This document shows positions 17,851 to 27,168 of a DNA stretch of 64,000 nt, piece by piece. Source of the DNA: JBQCDV01 sp051960855. GTDB lineage: Bacteria > Actinomycetota > Actinomycetes > JAJZTN01. How positions within the stretch are numbered: position 1 is the stretch's first letter; every line of letters starts with the position of its first letter. The notes under the pieces were generated by a model. That model did not search any database, had not been told where the DNA came from, and saw nothing but the letters and a program-made list of their open reading frames with translations. Position numbers and translations under genes: made by a program. The stretch covers positions 1 to 64,000 of the forward strand of contig JBQCDV010000207.1 of assembly GCA_051960855.1 (NCBI GenBank), given 5' to 3'.

Positions 17851-20800
17851 TCAGGCTCCTGGCGTCGTCGACGGGCTGGAACTCGGGCTGGTCGTCGGGC
17901 TGGTCGTCGGGCTGGTCGATGGCTTCGCCGCTGACTGCGAGGCGCTCACGGCCCGGTTGATCGCGTCCTGGAGCCGCTTCTGCGCCTCGCCGTAGGCCGC
18001 GAAGTCCCCGGACTGCAGCGCCTTCTGCGCGTCGGCCAGGGCCTTCTGCGCGTCGGACAGCGCCTGCGCCACGCTGGGGCTAGTCGTGCCACCGGTGCCG
18101 GTCCCGCCATTGCCGGTGCCGCCATTGCCGGTGCCGCCGTTGCCAGTGCCACCGTTACCAGTGCCACCGTTGCCAGTGCCCCCGTTGCCGGTCCCGCCGT
18201 TGCCACCCGTCGTCGGGCTGGCCGTGAAGACCTGGGCCAGAGCCTGGTCGAGGGTGTCGGCGAACCCGACCTTGTCAGCGAAGCCGACGAGCACCTTCTG
18301 CAGCAGCGGGTAGCTCGTGCCGCCGGTGTTGGCCGAGACGTAGACCGGCTCGACGTAGATGAACCCGCCGCCGAAGGGCAGCGTCAGCAGGTTGCCTCGG
18401 GTGACCTGCGAGCCACCCTGGCGCAGCAGCGTCAGCGTCGTCCCGACAGCCGGGGTCGCCTCGAAGTTGTTGTGCGCCTGGCCCGGACCCGGGATCGTCG
18501 AGTTGCTGGGCAGCTTGAGCAGCGTCAGCTTGCCGTAGTCCTTGCCCGGCTGGGAGTTGACCGACAGGAAACCGGTCAGGTTGGCCTTGTTGCCCTGCGG
18601 GATGTAGGTCGTGGTGAGCGAGAAGGACGGCGAGCTCTGCCCGGGCAGCTGCGTGCTCAGGTAGTACGGCGGCTGGTCCTCGCGCTGGGAGCCCTCGTTG
18701 GTCGGGTCATCCGGCACCCGCCAGAAGTCCTGTCCGGAGTAGAAGGCCTGCGGGTCGGTGACGTGGAACTTCGCCAGCAGCGCGCGCTGCACCTTGAAGA
18801 AGTCCTCCGGGTAGCGCAGGTGGGCCATGAGGGCCGACGAGATGTCGGCCTTCGGCTTCACACTGCCGGGGAAGACCCGCTCCCAGGTCTTGAGGACGGG
18901 ATCCGACTCGTCCCACGCGTAGAGCGTCACCGTGCCGTCGTAGGCGTCCACGGTCGCCTTGACCGAGTTGCGGATGTAGTTGATCGGAGCCTGGATCTGC
19001 GCGGCCACCGCACTCGTCGTCGCGGTGAGGCTGTCGGCCGTCGTGTCGCCGAGCACGGTGCGCTTGGAGTAGGGGTAGCTGTTGGACGTGGTGTAGCCAT
19101 CGACGATCCACACGATGCGGCCGTCCACCACCGCCGGATAGGGGTCACCGTCGACCGTGAGCCAGGGCGCCGCCTTCTCCACGCGGTCACGGGGCTCCCG
19201 GTCGAAGAGGATCTTCGACTGCGGCGTGAAGACGTCGGAGAGCAGGATGTTGCTCTCCTGGAACCGGGTCGCGAACAGGATGCGGTTCCACAGCGAACCG
19301 ATCGGGACGCCGCCCTTGCCGTCGTAGGTGTAGTTGGCCTGCCCCGTGGGGCTCTGCACGCTGGGGTAGTCGAGCTCCAGAGTGCGCCCGCCCGGCTTGC
19401 CGCCGACGATGCTGTAGCTCGGCGACTCTTCCCCGAAGTACACCCGCGGCTGGAACTTCGGCAGCACGCCCTTCGAGGGCAGGTCCGACTCGAAGAAGTC
19501 CGGCTTGCCGTCGGTCACCTGCGTGCCGTAGGCGCCGACGAAGCCGAAGCCGTGCGTGTAGACGGTGTGGTCGTTGATCCAGTTGCGCGAGGGGACCCCG
19601 TCGAGGTTGATCTCGCGGACAGCGACGACGGCGTCGCGCTCACGGCCACCGATCGTGTACCGGTCGACGTCGAGGGAGTCCGGGAAGCTGTAGTACTGCC
19701 GGATCTGCTGCAGCTGCTGGAAGGTGGGCGAGACCACCGCCGGGTCCAGCAGCCGGATGCCGGGCACGCCGGAGCTGGCGTCGACCTGCTTGGGGTCGGC
19801 CTGCGGCACGTAGTCGTTCACCGTCGTGTCGTTGATGGCGTAGGCCTGCCGCGTGTTGCCGATGAACCGTGTCAGGTAGGGCGACTCCTTCTGGTTCTCG
19901 GTCGGCCGGACCTGGAAGTACTGCACGATCGCCGGGTAGATGCCGCCGACGAGCAGGGCGGACAGCACGAGCAACCCGACGCCCACCCCGGGCAGCAGCC
20001 ACGACCTCGTGAAGATGGTCGCGAAGAACAGGACGGCGCAGATCAGCGCGATCACCGCAAGGATGGTCTTGCCCGGCAGGACGGCGTTGACGTCGGTGTA
20101 GGTGAGGCCGGTGAAGGACTCTCGACCCACCTGGCCATCCGCGGTCGCCAGCGCGTAGCGGTCCAGCCAGTAGCCGATGGCCTTGAGCAGCACGAAGATG
20201 CCGAGCAGGACCGAGAGGTGGACGCGGGCGCCGGTGGTGGTGCGCGCCTGCCTGCGCCCCGTGACGCGCAGCCCCCCGTAGAGCCAGTGCGAGGCCAGCG
20301 CGACGATGATGCTGGCGACGACGATCGCGAAGGCGAAGCTGAGCAGGAACTGCCACCACGGCAGGGTGAACACGAAGAACGACAGGTCCTTGTGGAACTG
20401 CGGGTCGCGCGTCCCGAACGGCGTGGCGTGCGCCCACTGCTGGTAGGTGGCCCACTCCGAGGACGCCGTCGAGCCGGCAAAGAGGAACAGCAGGATCCCG
20501 GCCGCGATGAGGATCACCCGACGCAGCGGGTCGAGCATGCGCTGGTACCGAGCCAGAACGACGTCGTCCGGGGTCAGGCCGGTCAGCTCGGCGCGGGTGC
20601 GCCGCGCGAGGACGACGTTGAGCAGCACGAGCACCGCGAAGGCGAGTCCGAAGACGACGAACAGCACCGCTCGTGTCACCAACTCGGTGCGGAAGACGCC
20701 CTGGAAGCTGATCGAGCGGTACCAGAGCCAGTCGGTCCAGAACGACGCGAAGATGCCGAAGACCAGCACGAGCACGACGAGAACGGCGATGGTCGGCAGC

Positions 20801-20871
20801 AGCACGAGCCGCCGGCGCGGCCGGGCGGGACCGGGACGGCGAGGGGCCGCTTCCGGGAAGTCAAAGCTCAC
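17851..20871 (-). CDS. UPF0182 family large membrane protein
   Basis: The 1006-aa protein matches the UPF0182 family, conserved in actinobacteria (Rv3193c-like) but of unknown function. It has about seven N-terminal membrane helices (residues 22-300), then a large domain of roughly 600 residues likely outside the membrane. The C-terminus is special: a run of GGTGN repeats (nt about 18091-18207), a helical Ala/Gln/Asp segment (SDAQKALADAQKALQSG) and a Ser/Thr/Pro tail (SPTTSPTT). The start is GTG 20871. A short gap of 121 bp separates it from a divergent gene. Confidence 0.85.
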   Translation of the reverse strand: MSFDFPEAAPRRPGPARPRRRLVLLPTIAVLVVLVLVFGIFASFWTDWLWYRSISFQGVFRTELVTRAVLFVVFGLAFAVLVLLNVVLARRTRAELTGLTPDDVVLARYQRMLDPLRRVILIAAGILLFLFAGSTASSEWATYQQWAHATPFGTRDPQFHKDLSFFVFTLPWWQFLLSFAFAIVVASIIVALASHWLYGGLRVTGRRQARTTTGARVHLSVLLGIFVLLKAIGYWLDRYALATADGQVGRESFTGLTYTDVNAVLPGKTILAVIALICAVLFFATIFTRSWLLPGVGVGLLVLSALLVGGIYPAIVQYFQVRPTENQKESPYLTRFIGNTRQAYAINDTTVNDYVPQADPKQVDASSGVPGIRLLDPAVVSPTFQQLQQIRQYYSFPDSLDVDRYTIGGRERDAVVAVREINLDGVPSRNWINDHTVYTHGFGFVGAYGTQVTDGKPDFFESDLPSKGVLPKFQPRVYFGEESPSYSIVGGKPGGRTLELDYPSVQSPTGQANYTYDGKGGVPIGSLWNRILFATRFQESNILLSDVFTPQSKILFDREPRDRVEKAAPWLTVDGDPYPAVVDGRIVWIVDGYTTSNSYPYSKRTVLGDTTADSLTATTSAVAAQIQAPINYIRNSVKATVDAYDGTVTLYAWDESDPVLKTWERVFPGSVKPKADISSALMAHLRYPEDFFKVQRALLAKFHVTDPQAFYSGQDFWRVPDDPTNEGSQREDQPPYYLSTQLPGQSSPSFSLTTTYIPQGNKANLTGFLSVNSQPGKDYGKLTLLKLPSNSTIPGPGQAHNNFEATPAVGTTLTLLRQGGSQVTRGNLLTLPFGGGFIYVEPVYVSANTGGTSYPLLQKVLVGFADKVGFADTLDQALAQVFTASPTTGGNGGTGNGGTGNGGTGNGGTGNGGTGNGGTGNGGTGTGGTTSPSVAQALSDAQKALADAQKALQSGDFAAYGEAQKRLQDAINRAVSASQSAAKPSTSPTTSPTTSPSSSPSTTPGA
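18091..18207. repeat. 15-bp in-frame tandem repeats (GGTGN) in UPF0182 tail
   Basis: About seven copies of a degenerate 15-bp unit encode repeated Gly-Gly-Thr-Gly-Asn on the minus strand. The unit length is a multiple of 3, so copy number can vary without breaking the frame. It forms a flexible linker after the folded domain. Confidence 0.8.
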
Positions 20872-20992
20872 GCGCGCGCACTCCTGTCAGCGGCCGACCT
20901 GTCACCGTCCACCCGACAACTTACCGATCAAGCGTTCGGTTCCCCCTGCCCGCCGCGGGTGGTCCAGCGCGCCCCGACCCGCAGGCAGCAGG

Positions 20993-21583
20993 ATGGAGGA
21001 CGTGACACCCACCGAACCCACCTCAGACCCGTCCCCTCCGGCGCCCCGGATGTCCCTCCCGTTGGAGGCGGCGCTGCGCGACATCGAGAACGACGCTGTC
21101 GAGCGTGGCTGGGACGTCCCTCCCCGACTGTTCGCCCTCGTCGCGACCAGCGACCTGCTCGCTCGCGAGCCGGCGCTCGCCGCCTCCCTGGACATCGATG
21201 CCATCACCGGGGCTGGCTCGCTGACTCCTGTCGAGCAGGAAGACCTGCCGCCGGGCCACTCGCTCGAGGAGTCCCTCGAGCGGATCGCGTGGCCGCCGGA
21301 GGTGCTGGGAGCGGCGGTGGTGGTGGAGCGCCTGATGGTGCCGGCCGCCGCCGAGGGCGCGATGCCCCAGGTGGGGTCGGAGGCACTCGAGTGGCTCTCG
21401 CAGCATCCCGACCGCCAGGACGTGCGACTGTGCGTGGCCGTGCTGCGCGATGGGTCGGCCAGCTGCGCCGTTCGGCTGCGCAGCCACGACGAGGACGCCT
21501 CCGTCCTGTGGGGACCCCGGCTCGTCCCGAGCCTCGTCGACGCGCTGGCCGCCACACTGGAGGCGCCCAGCGACGAGGGCTAG
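20993..21583 (+). CDS. PPA1309 family conserved protein
   Basis: The 196-aa product resembles the PPA1309 family of actinobacterial proteins of unknown function. Recognisable stretches are LPLEAALRDIENDAVERGWD, PPRLFALVATSDL and CVAVLRDGSASCAVRLRSHDED. There are no membrane segments; the protein is acidic and probably cytosolic. The ATG at 20993 is chosen; a GTG at 21002 is in frame and would remove three residues. It is divergent from UPF0182 and its stop overlaps the converging protease gene by 4 bp. Confidence 0.75.
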   Translation: MEDVTPTEPTSDPSPPAPRMSLPLEAALRDIENDAVERGWDVPPRLFALVATSDLLAREPALAASLDIDAITGAGSLTPVEQEDLPPGHSLEESLERIAWPPEVLGAAVVVERLMVPAAAEGAMPQVGSEALEWLSQHPDRQDVRLCVAVLRDGSASCAVRLRSHDEDASVLWGPRLVPSLVDALAATLEAPSDEG

Positions 21584-22632
21584 GAGCACCTCGGGAGGGC
21601 GCCCTTGCCCGTGCGGATCGTCTCAACGGCTGCGAGGGCGCTGTCCAGCGAGGTCACCTTGACCAGCGTCAGGCCGGACGGCACGGCAGGCACAGCGGCG
21701 GCGCAGTCCCCGGCCGGTGCCAGGAACCACTTCGCCCCGGCGGCTCGCGCCCCGAGCATCTTCTGCTGGATGCCTCCGATGGGACCGACAGCGCCGTTCG
21801 GGGCGATGGTGCCCGTTCCTGCGATCTTGCGTCCGCCGGTGAGGTCTCCCGGCGTGAGCAGGTCGACGATGCCGAGGGTGAACATCAGGCCTGCGCTGGG
21901 GCCACCGATGTCGCCCGGGTCGATCGAGACCTCGAACGGGAAGTTGTAGTGGGCGTCGGGCACGAAGCCGACCACGGCAACGCCGTTCTGGTTGGCGGTC
22001 GTGAGCGAGATCGTCTGCGTGGAGCCCTTCCGGCGGATGGTGAACGAGACCCGCTCGCCGGGCTGGTGCTTGCGCACCGCTGCGACCACGTCCTCCGGCG
22101 TCTTCACAGGAGTGCCGTCCACCTCCGCGATGACGTCGCCGGGCCGCAGCTGGCCGTCGGCAGGAGAGCCCTGGACGACCTCCGACACGACGACCGTGCC
22201 ACCGAACGGGATTCCCAGATGCTGTAGCGCCGCGACGGTGGCCGCCTCCTGCGACGAGGTCATCTCCTGCGTGTTCTGCCGTTCGACCTCGGACTGGGTC
22301 GACGACGGCGGATAGACCTCGTCCTGAGGGACGACCGCGGTGCTCGAGTCCAACCACCCGTGGAGCGCGGCGAGCAGCGACACGCGCTGACCGGGCCCAC
22401 CGGAGACATAGACGGTGACGAGGTCGAGGGCGCCGCTGGCGGGATAGGTCCGCTTGCCCTTGATCGCGATCAGCGGGCGGCCGTCATGCGTGCCCAGAGT
22501 GTTCTCGACCGGACCCGGCGACAGCAGCACGTAGGGCACGGGCAGGACCGCGGCGAGCACCGCGAGCACAAGCACGACGACGCCGGTCACCCCCAGGGCA
22601 CGTCGTCGCTGCCGTCCGACGGCACCTGTCAC
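21580..22632 (-). CDS. PDZ-containing Lon-like serine protease (YlbL family)
   Basis: The 350-aa protein has one N-terminal membrane anchor (VTGVVVLVLAVLAAVLPVPY), a PDZ domain (about 150-220, SPADGQLRPGDVIAEVDG), and a C-terminal Lon-type S16 protease domain. The catalytic Ser (GGPSAGLMFTL) and Lys (GIQQKMLGA) of the Ser-Lys dyad are present. Such proteins process or degrade membrane or exported substrates. The GTG at 22632 is preferred over an ATG at 22686 because GGGAGGAAG precedes it and it overlaps the upstream stop (GTGA). The Rv3194c-like position next to UPF0182 is conserved. Confidence 0.87.
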   Translation of the reverse strand: MTGAVGRQRRRALGVTGVVVLVLAVLAAVLPVPYVLLSPGPVENTLGTHDGRPLIAIKGKRTYPASGALDLVTVYVSGGPGQRVSLLAALHGWLDSSTAVVPQDEVYPPSSTQSEVERQNTQEMTSSQEAATVAALQHLGIPFGGTVVVSEVVQGSPADGQLRPGDVIAEVDGTPVKTPEDVVAAVRKHQPGERVSFTIRRKGSTQTISLTTANQNGVAVVGFVPDAHYNFPFEVSIDPGDIGGPSAGLMFTLGIVDLLTPGDLTGGRKIAGTGTIAPNGAVGPIGGIQQKMLGARAAGAKWFLAPAGDCAAAVPAVPSGLTLVKVTSLDSALAAVETIRTGKGALPRCS

Positions 22633-22850
22633 CGGTCTTCCTCCCGCTGCTGAGGGCGTCTGCCCTGTCCTCGCCGCTGCCACCATGGACGGCGCGAGGG
22701 GCGTGGCTCGAGCGCCGCCTTGAACCGCTCGTAGCTCTCCAGGGACTCGTGCAGGTCCTCGGGAGGCCGCGGGCGGCTGACCCAAAAGACCCAGACGAGC
22801 GCGAGGACGGTCGCGACCAGGGGGATCGTCCACCAGACGATGACCTCCAT
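22629..22850 (-). CDS. Small single-pass membrane protein
   Basis: The 73-aa protein has one membrane helix at residues 4-24 (IVWWTIPLVATVLALVWVFWV) and a basic, Arg/Pro-rich tail. It is coupled to the PDZ protease gene by a GTGA overlap, so the two are probably co-expressed. I do not recognise a family. A helper or anchor for the protease is possible but is only inferred from position. Confidence 0.65.
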   Translation of the reverse strand: MEVIVWWTIPLVATVLALVWVFWVSRPRPPEDLHESLESYERFKAALEPRPSRRPWWQRRGQGRRPQQREEDR

Positions 22851-22920
22851 GCCCGCCCTTCAGCCCGCCCTTCAGCCCGCCACGACACCCGACCACCCAC
22901 CGCGCCACCCGGCGCTGCCA

Positions 22921-23520
22921 TCACTCCAACGCCCCGACCCACTCCTGCGTGCCGTCGGCGAACGCCTGATGCTTCCAGATCGGGACCCGTGCCTTGAGCC
23001 GGTCGATGACCGCCCGGGCCGCCTCGAACGCCTGAGCCCGGTGCACGGCACTCGCGCCGACCACGGTGGCGAGGTCGCCGATCTGCAGCAGGCCAACCCG
23101 GTGGGTGGCAGCAACGGCCACGACGTCGAAGTCCGCGGCCACGCCCTCGAGCACCTCGCGCAGCGTTTCCTCGGCCCGCGGGTGCGCCTCGTACTCCAGC
23201 TGGTCGACGTCCTTGCCCGAGTCGCGGTCCCGCACGACACCCAGGAAGAGCACCACACCCCCGGCGGTGCGGTCGGAGACGGCGGCAAGCACCTCGTCGA
23301 GTGAAAGGTCGGTGTCCCGCACGGCGCAGAGCGAGACCCGCCCCGAACGGCGCGGCTCGCCCACCCCGGACGCCGACTCCTCGCCCACGTTGCCCTCCCA
23401 GTTCTGCCCGTTCCCGCTCTGCCCGTTCGTGCTCTGCCCGTTCCCGCTCTGCCCGTTCGTGCTCTGCCCGTTCGTGCTCTGCCCGTTCGTGCTCTGCCCG
23501 GTGCCGGACACGCTCCTCAC
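22921..23520 (-). CDS. moaE: Molybdopterin synthase catalytic subunit MoaE with repeat leader
   Basis: Residues about 60-199 are MoaE, which transfers sulfur from MoaD thiocarboxylate to precursor Z to make molybdopterin. GVVLFLGVVRDRDSGKDV, the YEAHPRAEE segment, VHRAQAFEAARA and the catalytic Lys in VPIWKHQAFADG are visible. The first 40 residues are an unusual repeat of the STNGQ/SGNGQ type, from a 15-bp tandem DNA repeat. The GTG 23520 overlaps the stop of the upstream gene (GTGA); a start after the repeat is possible but has no clear ribosome site. No moaD is adjacent. Confidence 0.85.
   Translation of the reverse strand: MRSVSGTGQSTNGQSTNGQSTNGQSGNGQSTNGQSGNGQNWEGNVGEESASGVGEPRRSGRVSLCAVRDTDLSLDEVLAAVSDRTAGGVVLFLGVVRDRDSGKDVDQLEYEAHPRAEETLREVLEGVAADFDVVAVAATHRVGLLQIGDLATVVGASAVHRAQAFEAARAVIDRLKARVPIWKHQAFADGTQEWVGALE
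23405..23505. repeat. 15-bp tandem repeat in moaE N-terminus
   Basis: About six to seven copies of a 15-bp unit (plus strand CCCGTTCGTGCTCTG, with a CCCGTTCCCGCTCTG variant) encode repeated Asn-Gly-Gln-Ser-Thr/Gly on the minus strand. The near identity of the copies suggests recent expansion. Confidence 0.85.
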
Positions 23521-24590
23521 CGCAGTCTTCTGGCTCGCCGCGTCCGACGCACGATGGCGGCGGTGCCGAGCACAGCGACTGCCGCCCCCGCGGCGCCGAG
23601 GGTGGTCGCATCTCGGCGGCCCACTCGTCTACCTGCGACCGCGTGGCGGCCTTCGACCTCGGCGAGCAGCAGGCGCAGGCAGGCCTGGTTGTCCCGCTCC
23701 GGGCGCCAGCCGGCCGCCCGCAGCGCGGCGCAGTCCACGACCCAGGGGGACACGACGAAGGCCAGGTCGGTCGCAGCCGTCGGCAGCACCCCGACGCGGT
23801 GCAGGCGCTCGGCGGTGGCGAAGGCAAGGGCCGGAGACAGCTCGACCGAGCGCATGCCGGACACGCGCTCGACGTCGGCCTGCTCCAGCCAGCCGTCGCA
23901 GCCGACGGCGACGTGGCCCGTCACCGTCCCGAGGGCGGCGAGCTCGAGAGCGCTGGCGAGGTCGTCGACATGGCAGAACTGCCACCGCTGGTCCACCCCT
24001 CGCAGCCGGACCAGCCGCGGCGCCTCGAAGTGCCGGGGCACGACACCGTCCACTCCCGGCCCGACGAGGGCGGCGGGTCGCACGACGGTGATGGACAGGC
24101 CGGGGTGGATCTCTGGGCCGCGAGCTGCGAGCCGCTCCACCTCGACCAGGTCGCCGACGAAGGACTCGTCCGCGGGCGCCCGCAGCGGAGCGTCCTCAGC
24201 CAGCGGAACGGCGTTGTCTGCCCGCGCGCCGTAGACCATGGCCGAGGTGACGAGCACCAGGCGCGGCACCCGGGCCGCCGCGGCGCACGTGATGACGGTC
24301 TGGGCGGCCCGCACGGTCGCCGCCCGGCGTTCCTCGATCCCGGCATCCGGCTGCTCGGGGCCGACCACGTGCACGAGGACATCCAGTCGCTGCAGTTTCG
24401 CGGCGAGGGAGGGGTCCAGCACGTCGGCCACGCGCCAGGTGACCCCGGTGAGCGATCCCCGCTGGCTGTCCAGCGCGACGACCTGGACGTCGGGACGGGG
24501 CGCCAGCCGCTGGGCGAGTAGCGAGGGGACCAGCTGGGTGGCGCCGGTGATGCCGACCGTCGTTCGCCGCGAGCGGAGCCGGGAACTCAT
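23517..24590 (-). CDS. NAD-dependent epimerase/dehydratase-like protein
   Basis: The 357-aa protein is an extended SDR-like Rossmann protein: N-terminal TTVGITGATQLVPSLLAQRL, then VLVHVVGPEQPDAG and VTSAMVYGARADNAVPL. The usual glycine loop GxxGxxG is degenerate (GATQLVPS), and the YxxxK pair is not clear, so enzymatic activity is doubtful. A weak membrane-like helix (TLGAAGAAVAVLGTAAIV) and an Arg-rich end close the protein. ATG 24590 is chosen. It overlaps moaE by 4 bp. Confidence 0.68.
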   Translation of the reverse strand: MSSRLRSRRTTVGITGATQLVPSLLAQRLAPRPDVQVVALDSQRGSLTGVTWRVADVLDPSLAAKLQRLDVLVHVVGPEQPDAGIEERRAATVRAAQTVITCAAAARVPRLVLVTSAMVYGARADNAVPLAEDAPLRAPADESFVGDLVEVERLAARGPEIHPGLSITVVRPAALVGPGVDGVVPRHFEAPRLVRLRGVDQRWQFCHVDDLASALELAALGTVTGHVAVGCDGWLEQADVERVSGMRSVELSPALAFATAERLHRVGVLPTAATDLAFVVSPWVVDCAALRAAGWRPERDNQACLRLLLAEVEGRHAVAGRRVGRRDATTLGAAGAAVAVLGTAAIVRRTRRARRLR

Positions 24591-24724
24591 CGGCGCCACG
24601 ACCCGGTTACCGTGGGCAGAGCGAAGGCGGTCGCTTGGCGCGGGCACTGCGCGCTGTGCTGCCCGTCGACGTCCGCCCCACCGATCACCGCCCCATCCTT
24701 CCACTGGACCCCCGAGGTGTTGTC

Positions 24725-26065
24725 GTGAGCAACCTGCCTTTCGGCTTCGGAGTCGGCGACGACGACGAGCGGCGCCGGTCGGGAGACGAGAGCGGCCACC
24801 CGTTCGGCGGCATGCTCGGCGGCTTCGGGATGGGCGGCGGCGACCTTGGCGCGGCGCTGCAGCACATCGGTCGGCTCTTGCAGTGGCAGGGCGGCCCCGT
24901 CAACTGGGACCTGGCGCGGGACGTGGCGCGGCAGCTGGCCGTCAAGGACGGCGACCCCAGCGTGAGCGCTGCCGAGCGGCGCGACGTCGAGGAGGCGCTG
25001 CGGCTGGCCGACCTGTGGCTGGACCAGGTGACCGACTTCCCCGCCGTCTCCTACGCACCGGTGGCGTGGTCGCGCTCGGAGTGGGTCGAGGGGACCGCCG
25101 GTGGCTGGTCCGCCCTCGTCGAGCCGGTCGCCGAGCGCGTCGTCGACAGCGTCGGTTCCTCGATGCAGTCGCAGGTGCCGCCGGAGATGGCGGCCATGGT
25201 CGGGCAGCTGTCCGGGATGATGCGACAGGTCGGCGGCGCGATGTTCGGCGCGCAGGTCGGCCAGGCGATCGGACAGCTCTCCACCGAGGTGACCTCGTCG
25301 ACCGACGTGGGACTCCCCCTCGCGCAGGGCCGCCTGGTGCTGGTGCCCTCGGGCGTGCGCGCCTTCGGGGACGGCCTGGGACTGTCCGAGAACGACGTCC
25401 GCGTCTACCTCGCACTGCGCGAGGTGGCCCACCAGCGTCTGCACGCCCGGGCCCCCTGGCTGCGGTCGCGCATCGTCGCAGCCGTCGAGGAGTACGCCCG
25501 CGGCATCGTCATCGACCCCTCCCGTCTCGAGTCGGCGATGGGCGGGATCGACCCGGCGTCCCTGCAGAGCATGGACCCCGAGAGCATGCAGTCGCTGACC
25601 GAAAGCCTGTTCACCCACGAGGACACTCCGGCGCAGGAGGCCGTCCTCGCCCGCCTCGAGACGCTGCTGGCGCTGATCGAGGGCTGGGTCGACCTCGTCG
25701 TCCACCAGGCCGCGTCCGCCCACCTGCCCAGCGCCGAGCAGCTGCGGGAGACGATGCGCCGCCGTCGGGCGCTCGGTGGGCCGGCCGAGGCGACGTTCGC
25801 CGCCCTCGTCGGACTCAAGCTGCGACCGCGTCGGCTGCGCGACGCCGCCACGCTGTGGGCGACGCTCGAGGAGCTGCGTGGCGTCAGCGGCCGCGACGAG
25901 GTCTGGTCACACCCGGACCTGCTTCCCAGCGCCGACGACCTCGACGACCCGCAGGGCTACGCCGCGCGGTCGACCGACGAGGCCATGGACGCCTTCGACC
26001 TGTCGGCACTCGAGGACTCCTCGGAGCCAGAGCCGCCGGCAGACGAGACGGGTTCCTCGCACTGA
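24725..26065 (+). CDS. DUF2342 zincin-like metalloprotease family protein
   Basis: The 446-aa protein belongs to the DUF2342/zincin_2 family found across actinobacteria (Rv3195-like). An N-terminal Gly/Asp-rich stretch (FGGMLGGFGMGGG) precedes a mostly helical body. The family's proposed metal site is in REVAHQRLHARAPWL near residues 230-245; it is not a textbook HExxH, so protease activity is unproven. The GTG 24725 has GAGGTG 5 nt upstream. It is divergent from the epimerase-like gene and followed directly by a NUDIX gene. Confidence 0.8.
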   Translation: MSNLPFGFGVGDDDERRRSGDESGHPFGGMLGGFGMGGGDLGAALQHIGRLLQWQGGPVNWDLARDVARQLAVKDGDPSVSAAERRDVEEALRLADLWLDQVTDFPAVSYAPVAWSRSEWVEGTAGGWSALVEPVAERVVDSVGSSMQSQVPPEMAAMVGQLSGMMRQVGGAMFGAQVGQAIGQLSTEVTSSTDVGLPLAQGRLVLVPSGVRAFGDGLGLSENDVRVYLALREVAHQRLHARAPWLRSRIVAAVEEYARGIVIDPSRLESAMGGIDPASLQSMDPESMQSLTESLFTHEDTPAQEAVLARLETLLALIEGWVDLVVHQAASAHLPSAEQLRETMRRRRALGGPAEATFAALVGLKLRPRRLRDAATLWATLEELRGVSGRDEVWSHPDLLPSADDLDDPQGYAARSTDEAMDAFDLSALEDSSEPEPPADETGSSH

Positions 26066-26112
26066 GCGGGCGAGAGCGCCAGCGCCTCGCCGCCGCCCGC
26101 GTCCTGCAGGCG

Positions 26113-26625
26113 ATGCCGCTGCCAGACGCCGAGCAGCGGGCCCTTCGAGCCGAGTTCCTGTCCGTCCTCGCGGCCCAGCCGCTCGCGACGAGCCGCGAGG
26201 GCGCACCCGGCCATGTCACCGCGAGTGCCGCTGTCCTCGACGCCGCCGGCGCTCGCACTGCGCTCGTGCACCACCGGCGGCTGGGACTCTGGGTGCAGCC
26301 CGGCGGCCATCTCGAGGCCGACGACGGCGACCTGGGCGCGGGCGCCGTTCGGGAAGTGCGCGAGGAGCTCGGGCTGACCGGCCATCTCGACCCGCTGCCG
26401 ATCCTGCTCAGCAAGCACCCGGCGCCCTGCCGTCCGGAGGTGGACTGGCATCTCGACGTGCAGCACCTCGTCGTGGCATCAGAGACCGAGCTGCGGCTGT
26501 CGGAGGAGTCGAACGCCGTGCGCTGGTGGCCCATCGAGGGGCTGCCCGACCAACTGGCACCCGGCGTCGACCTCCTCGTCCGCGCCGCGGTGCAGCGGTG
26601 GCACGAGCGGTCAGTCGTCGCCTGA
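26113..26625 (+). CDS. NUDIX hydrolase
   Basis: The NUDIX box is complete in outline: GGHLEADDGDLGAGAVREVREELG. NUDIX enzymes hydrolyse nucleoside diphosphates linked to other groups; the substrate here is unknown. The start is uncertain. ATG 26113 gives 170 aa and keeps the whole domain. A CTG at 26062 would overlap the upstream stop and add 17 residues (LSGRERQRLAAARVLQA) that look protein-like. The 3' end overlaps the converging metallopeptidase gene by 15 bp. Confidence 0.75.
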   Translation: MPLPDAEQRALRAEFLSVLAAQPLATSREGAPGHVTASAAVLDAAGARTALVHHRRLGLWVQPGGHLEADDGDLGAGAVREVREELGLTGHLDPLPILLSKHPAPCRPEVDWHLDVQHLVVASETELRLSEESNAVRWWPIEGLPDQLAPGVDLLVRAAVQRWHERSVVA

Positions 26626-27168
26626 CCCCTCGTCTCCGGTGGGCTCGGGAGCCCCCTCGGCGTGGGCGATGCCATCGAGGAAGCCGCGGGCCCGCTCCGC
26701 CCGCGGATAGTTCGCCACGAGGCGCCAGAAGTCCTGTGTGTGGCCCGGCACAAGCAGATGCGCCAGCTCATGCACGATCACGTAGTCCAAGACCCACGAG
26801 GGCACGCCCTGCAGCCGCGCCGAGAGCCGGATCGAGCGGTCCGAGGGAGTGCACGATCCCCAACGCCCGCGCTGTCGCTCCGACCAGGCGACCGAGGCCG
26901 GCTGCGCCCGCCCCCGCAGATAGCGGCGCGAGAGCTCCTCGGCTCGGCTGAGCAGGTCGGCATCACTCGGCCGGCGCTTGGCCTCAGCAGCATGCAGGCG
27001 GGCGAGCATCTCGTCGACCCAGCGGCGCTCCTCGGCCGCTCCGAGCCGCGCAGGCAGCAGGACCACAATCTGGTCGCCCTCGCGGTGCGCGGACACGGTG
27101 CGACGGCGCCGCGCGCTGCGGCGCACGACGACCTCCAGCCCCGTGTCGGGGTCGCGCAGCGCCGACAT
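26611..27168 (-). CDS. YgjP-like (DUF45) metallopeptidase
   Basis: The 185-aa protein has the zinc motif HELAHLLVPGHTQDFW, where HExxH plus a following His coordinate zinc. RGRWGSCTPSDRSIRLS just before it is typical of the YgjP/DUF45 family, so assignment is good. The E. coli relative has been reported with nucleotide pyrophosphatase activity, and others are treated as peptidases, so the substrate is open. ATG 27168 is chosen; an upstream ATG at 27237 gives a non-conserved extension. It converges with the NUDIX gene. Confidence 0.82.
   Translation of the reverse strand: MSALRDPDTGLEVVVRRSARRRRTVSAHREGDQIVVLLPARLGAAEERRWVDEMLARLHAAEAKRRPSDADLLSRAEELSRRYLRGRAQPASVAWSERQRGRWGSCTPSDRSIRLSARLQGVPSWVLDYVIVHELAHLLVPGHTQDFWRLVANYPRAERARGFLDGIAHAEGAPEPTGDEGSGDD

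Noticed and set aside
18472..22227. 1251-codon open frame on the plus strand over UPF0182 and the PDZ protease
   Set aside because: It is a GC-driven shadow of two real genes; the translation is Arg/Val/Glu-rich with no domain.
23405..23505. Possible CRISPR-like repeat
   Set aside because: Units are 15 bp, directly adjacent without spacers and in frame, so it is a tandem repeat inside moaE.
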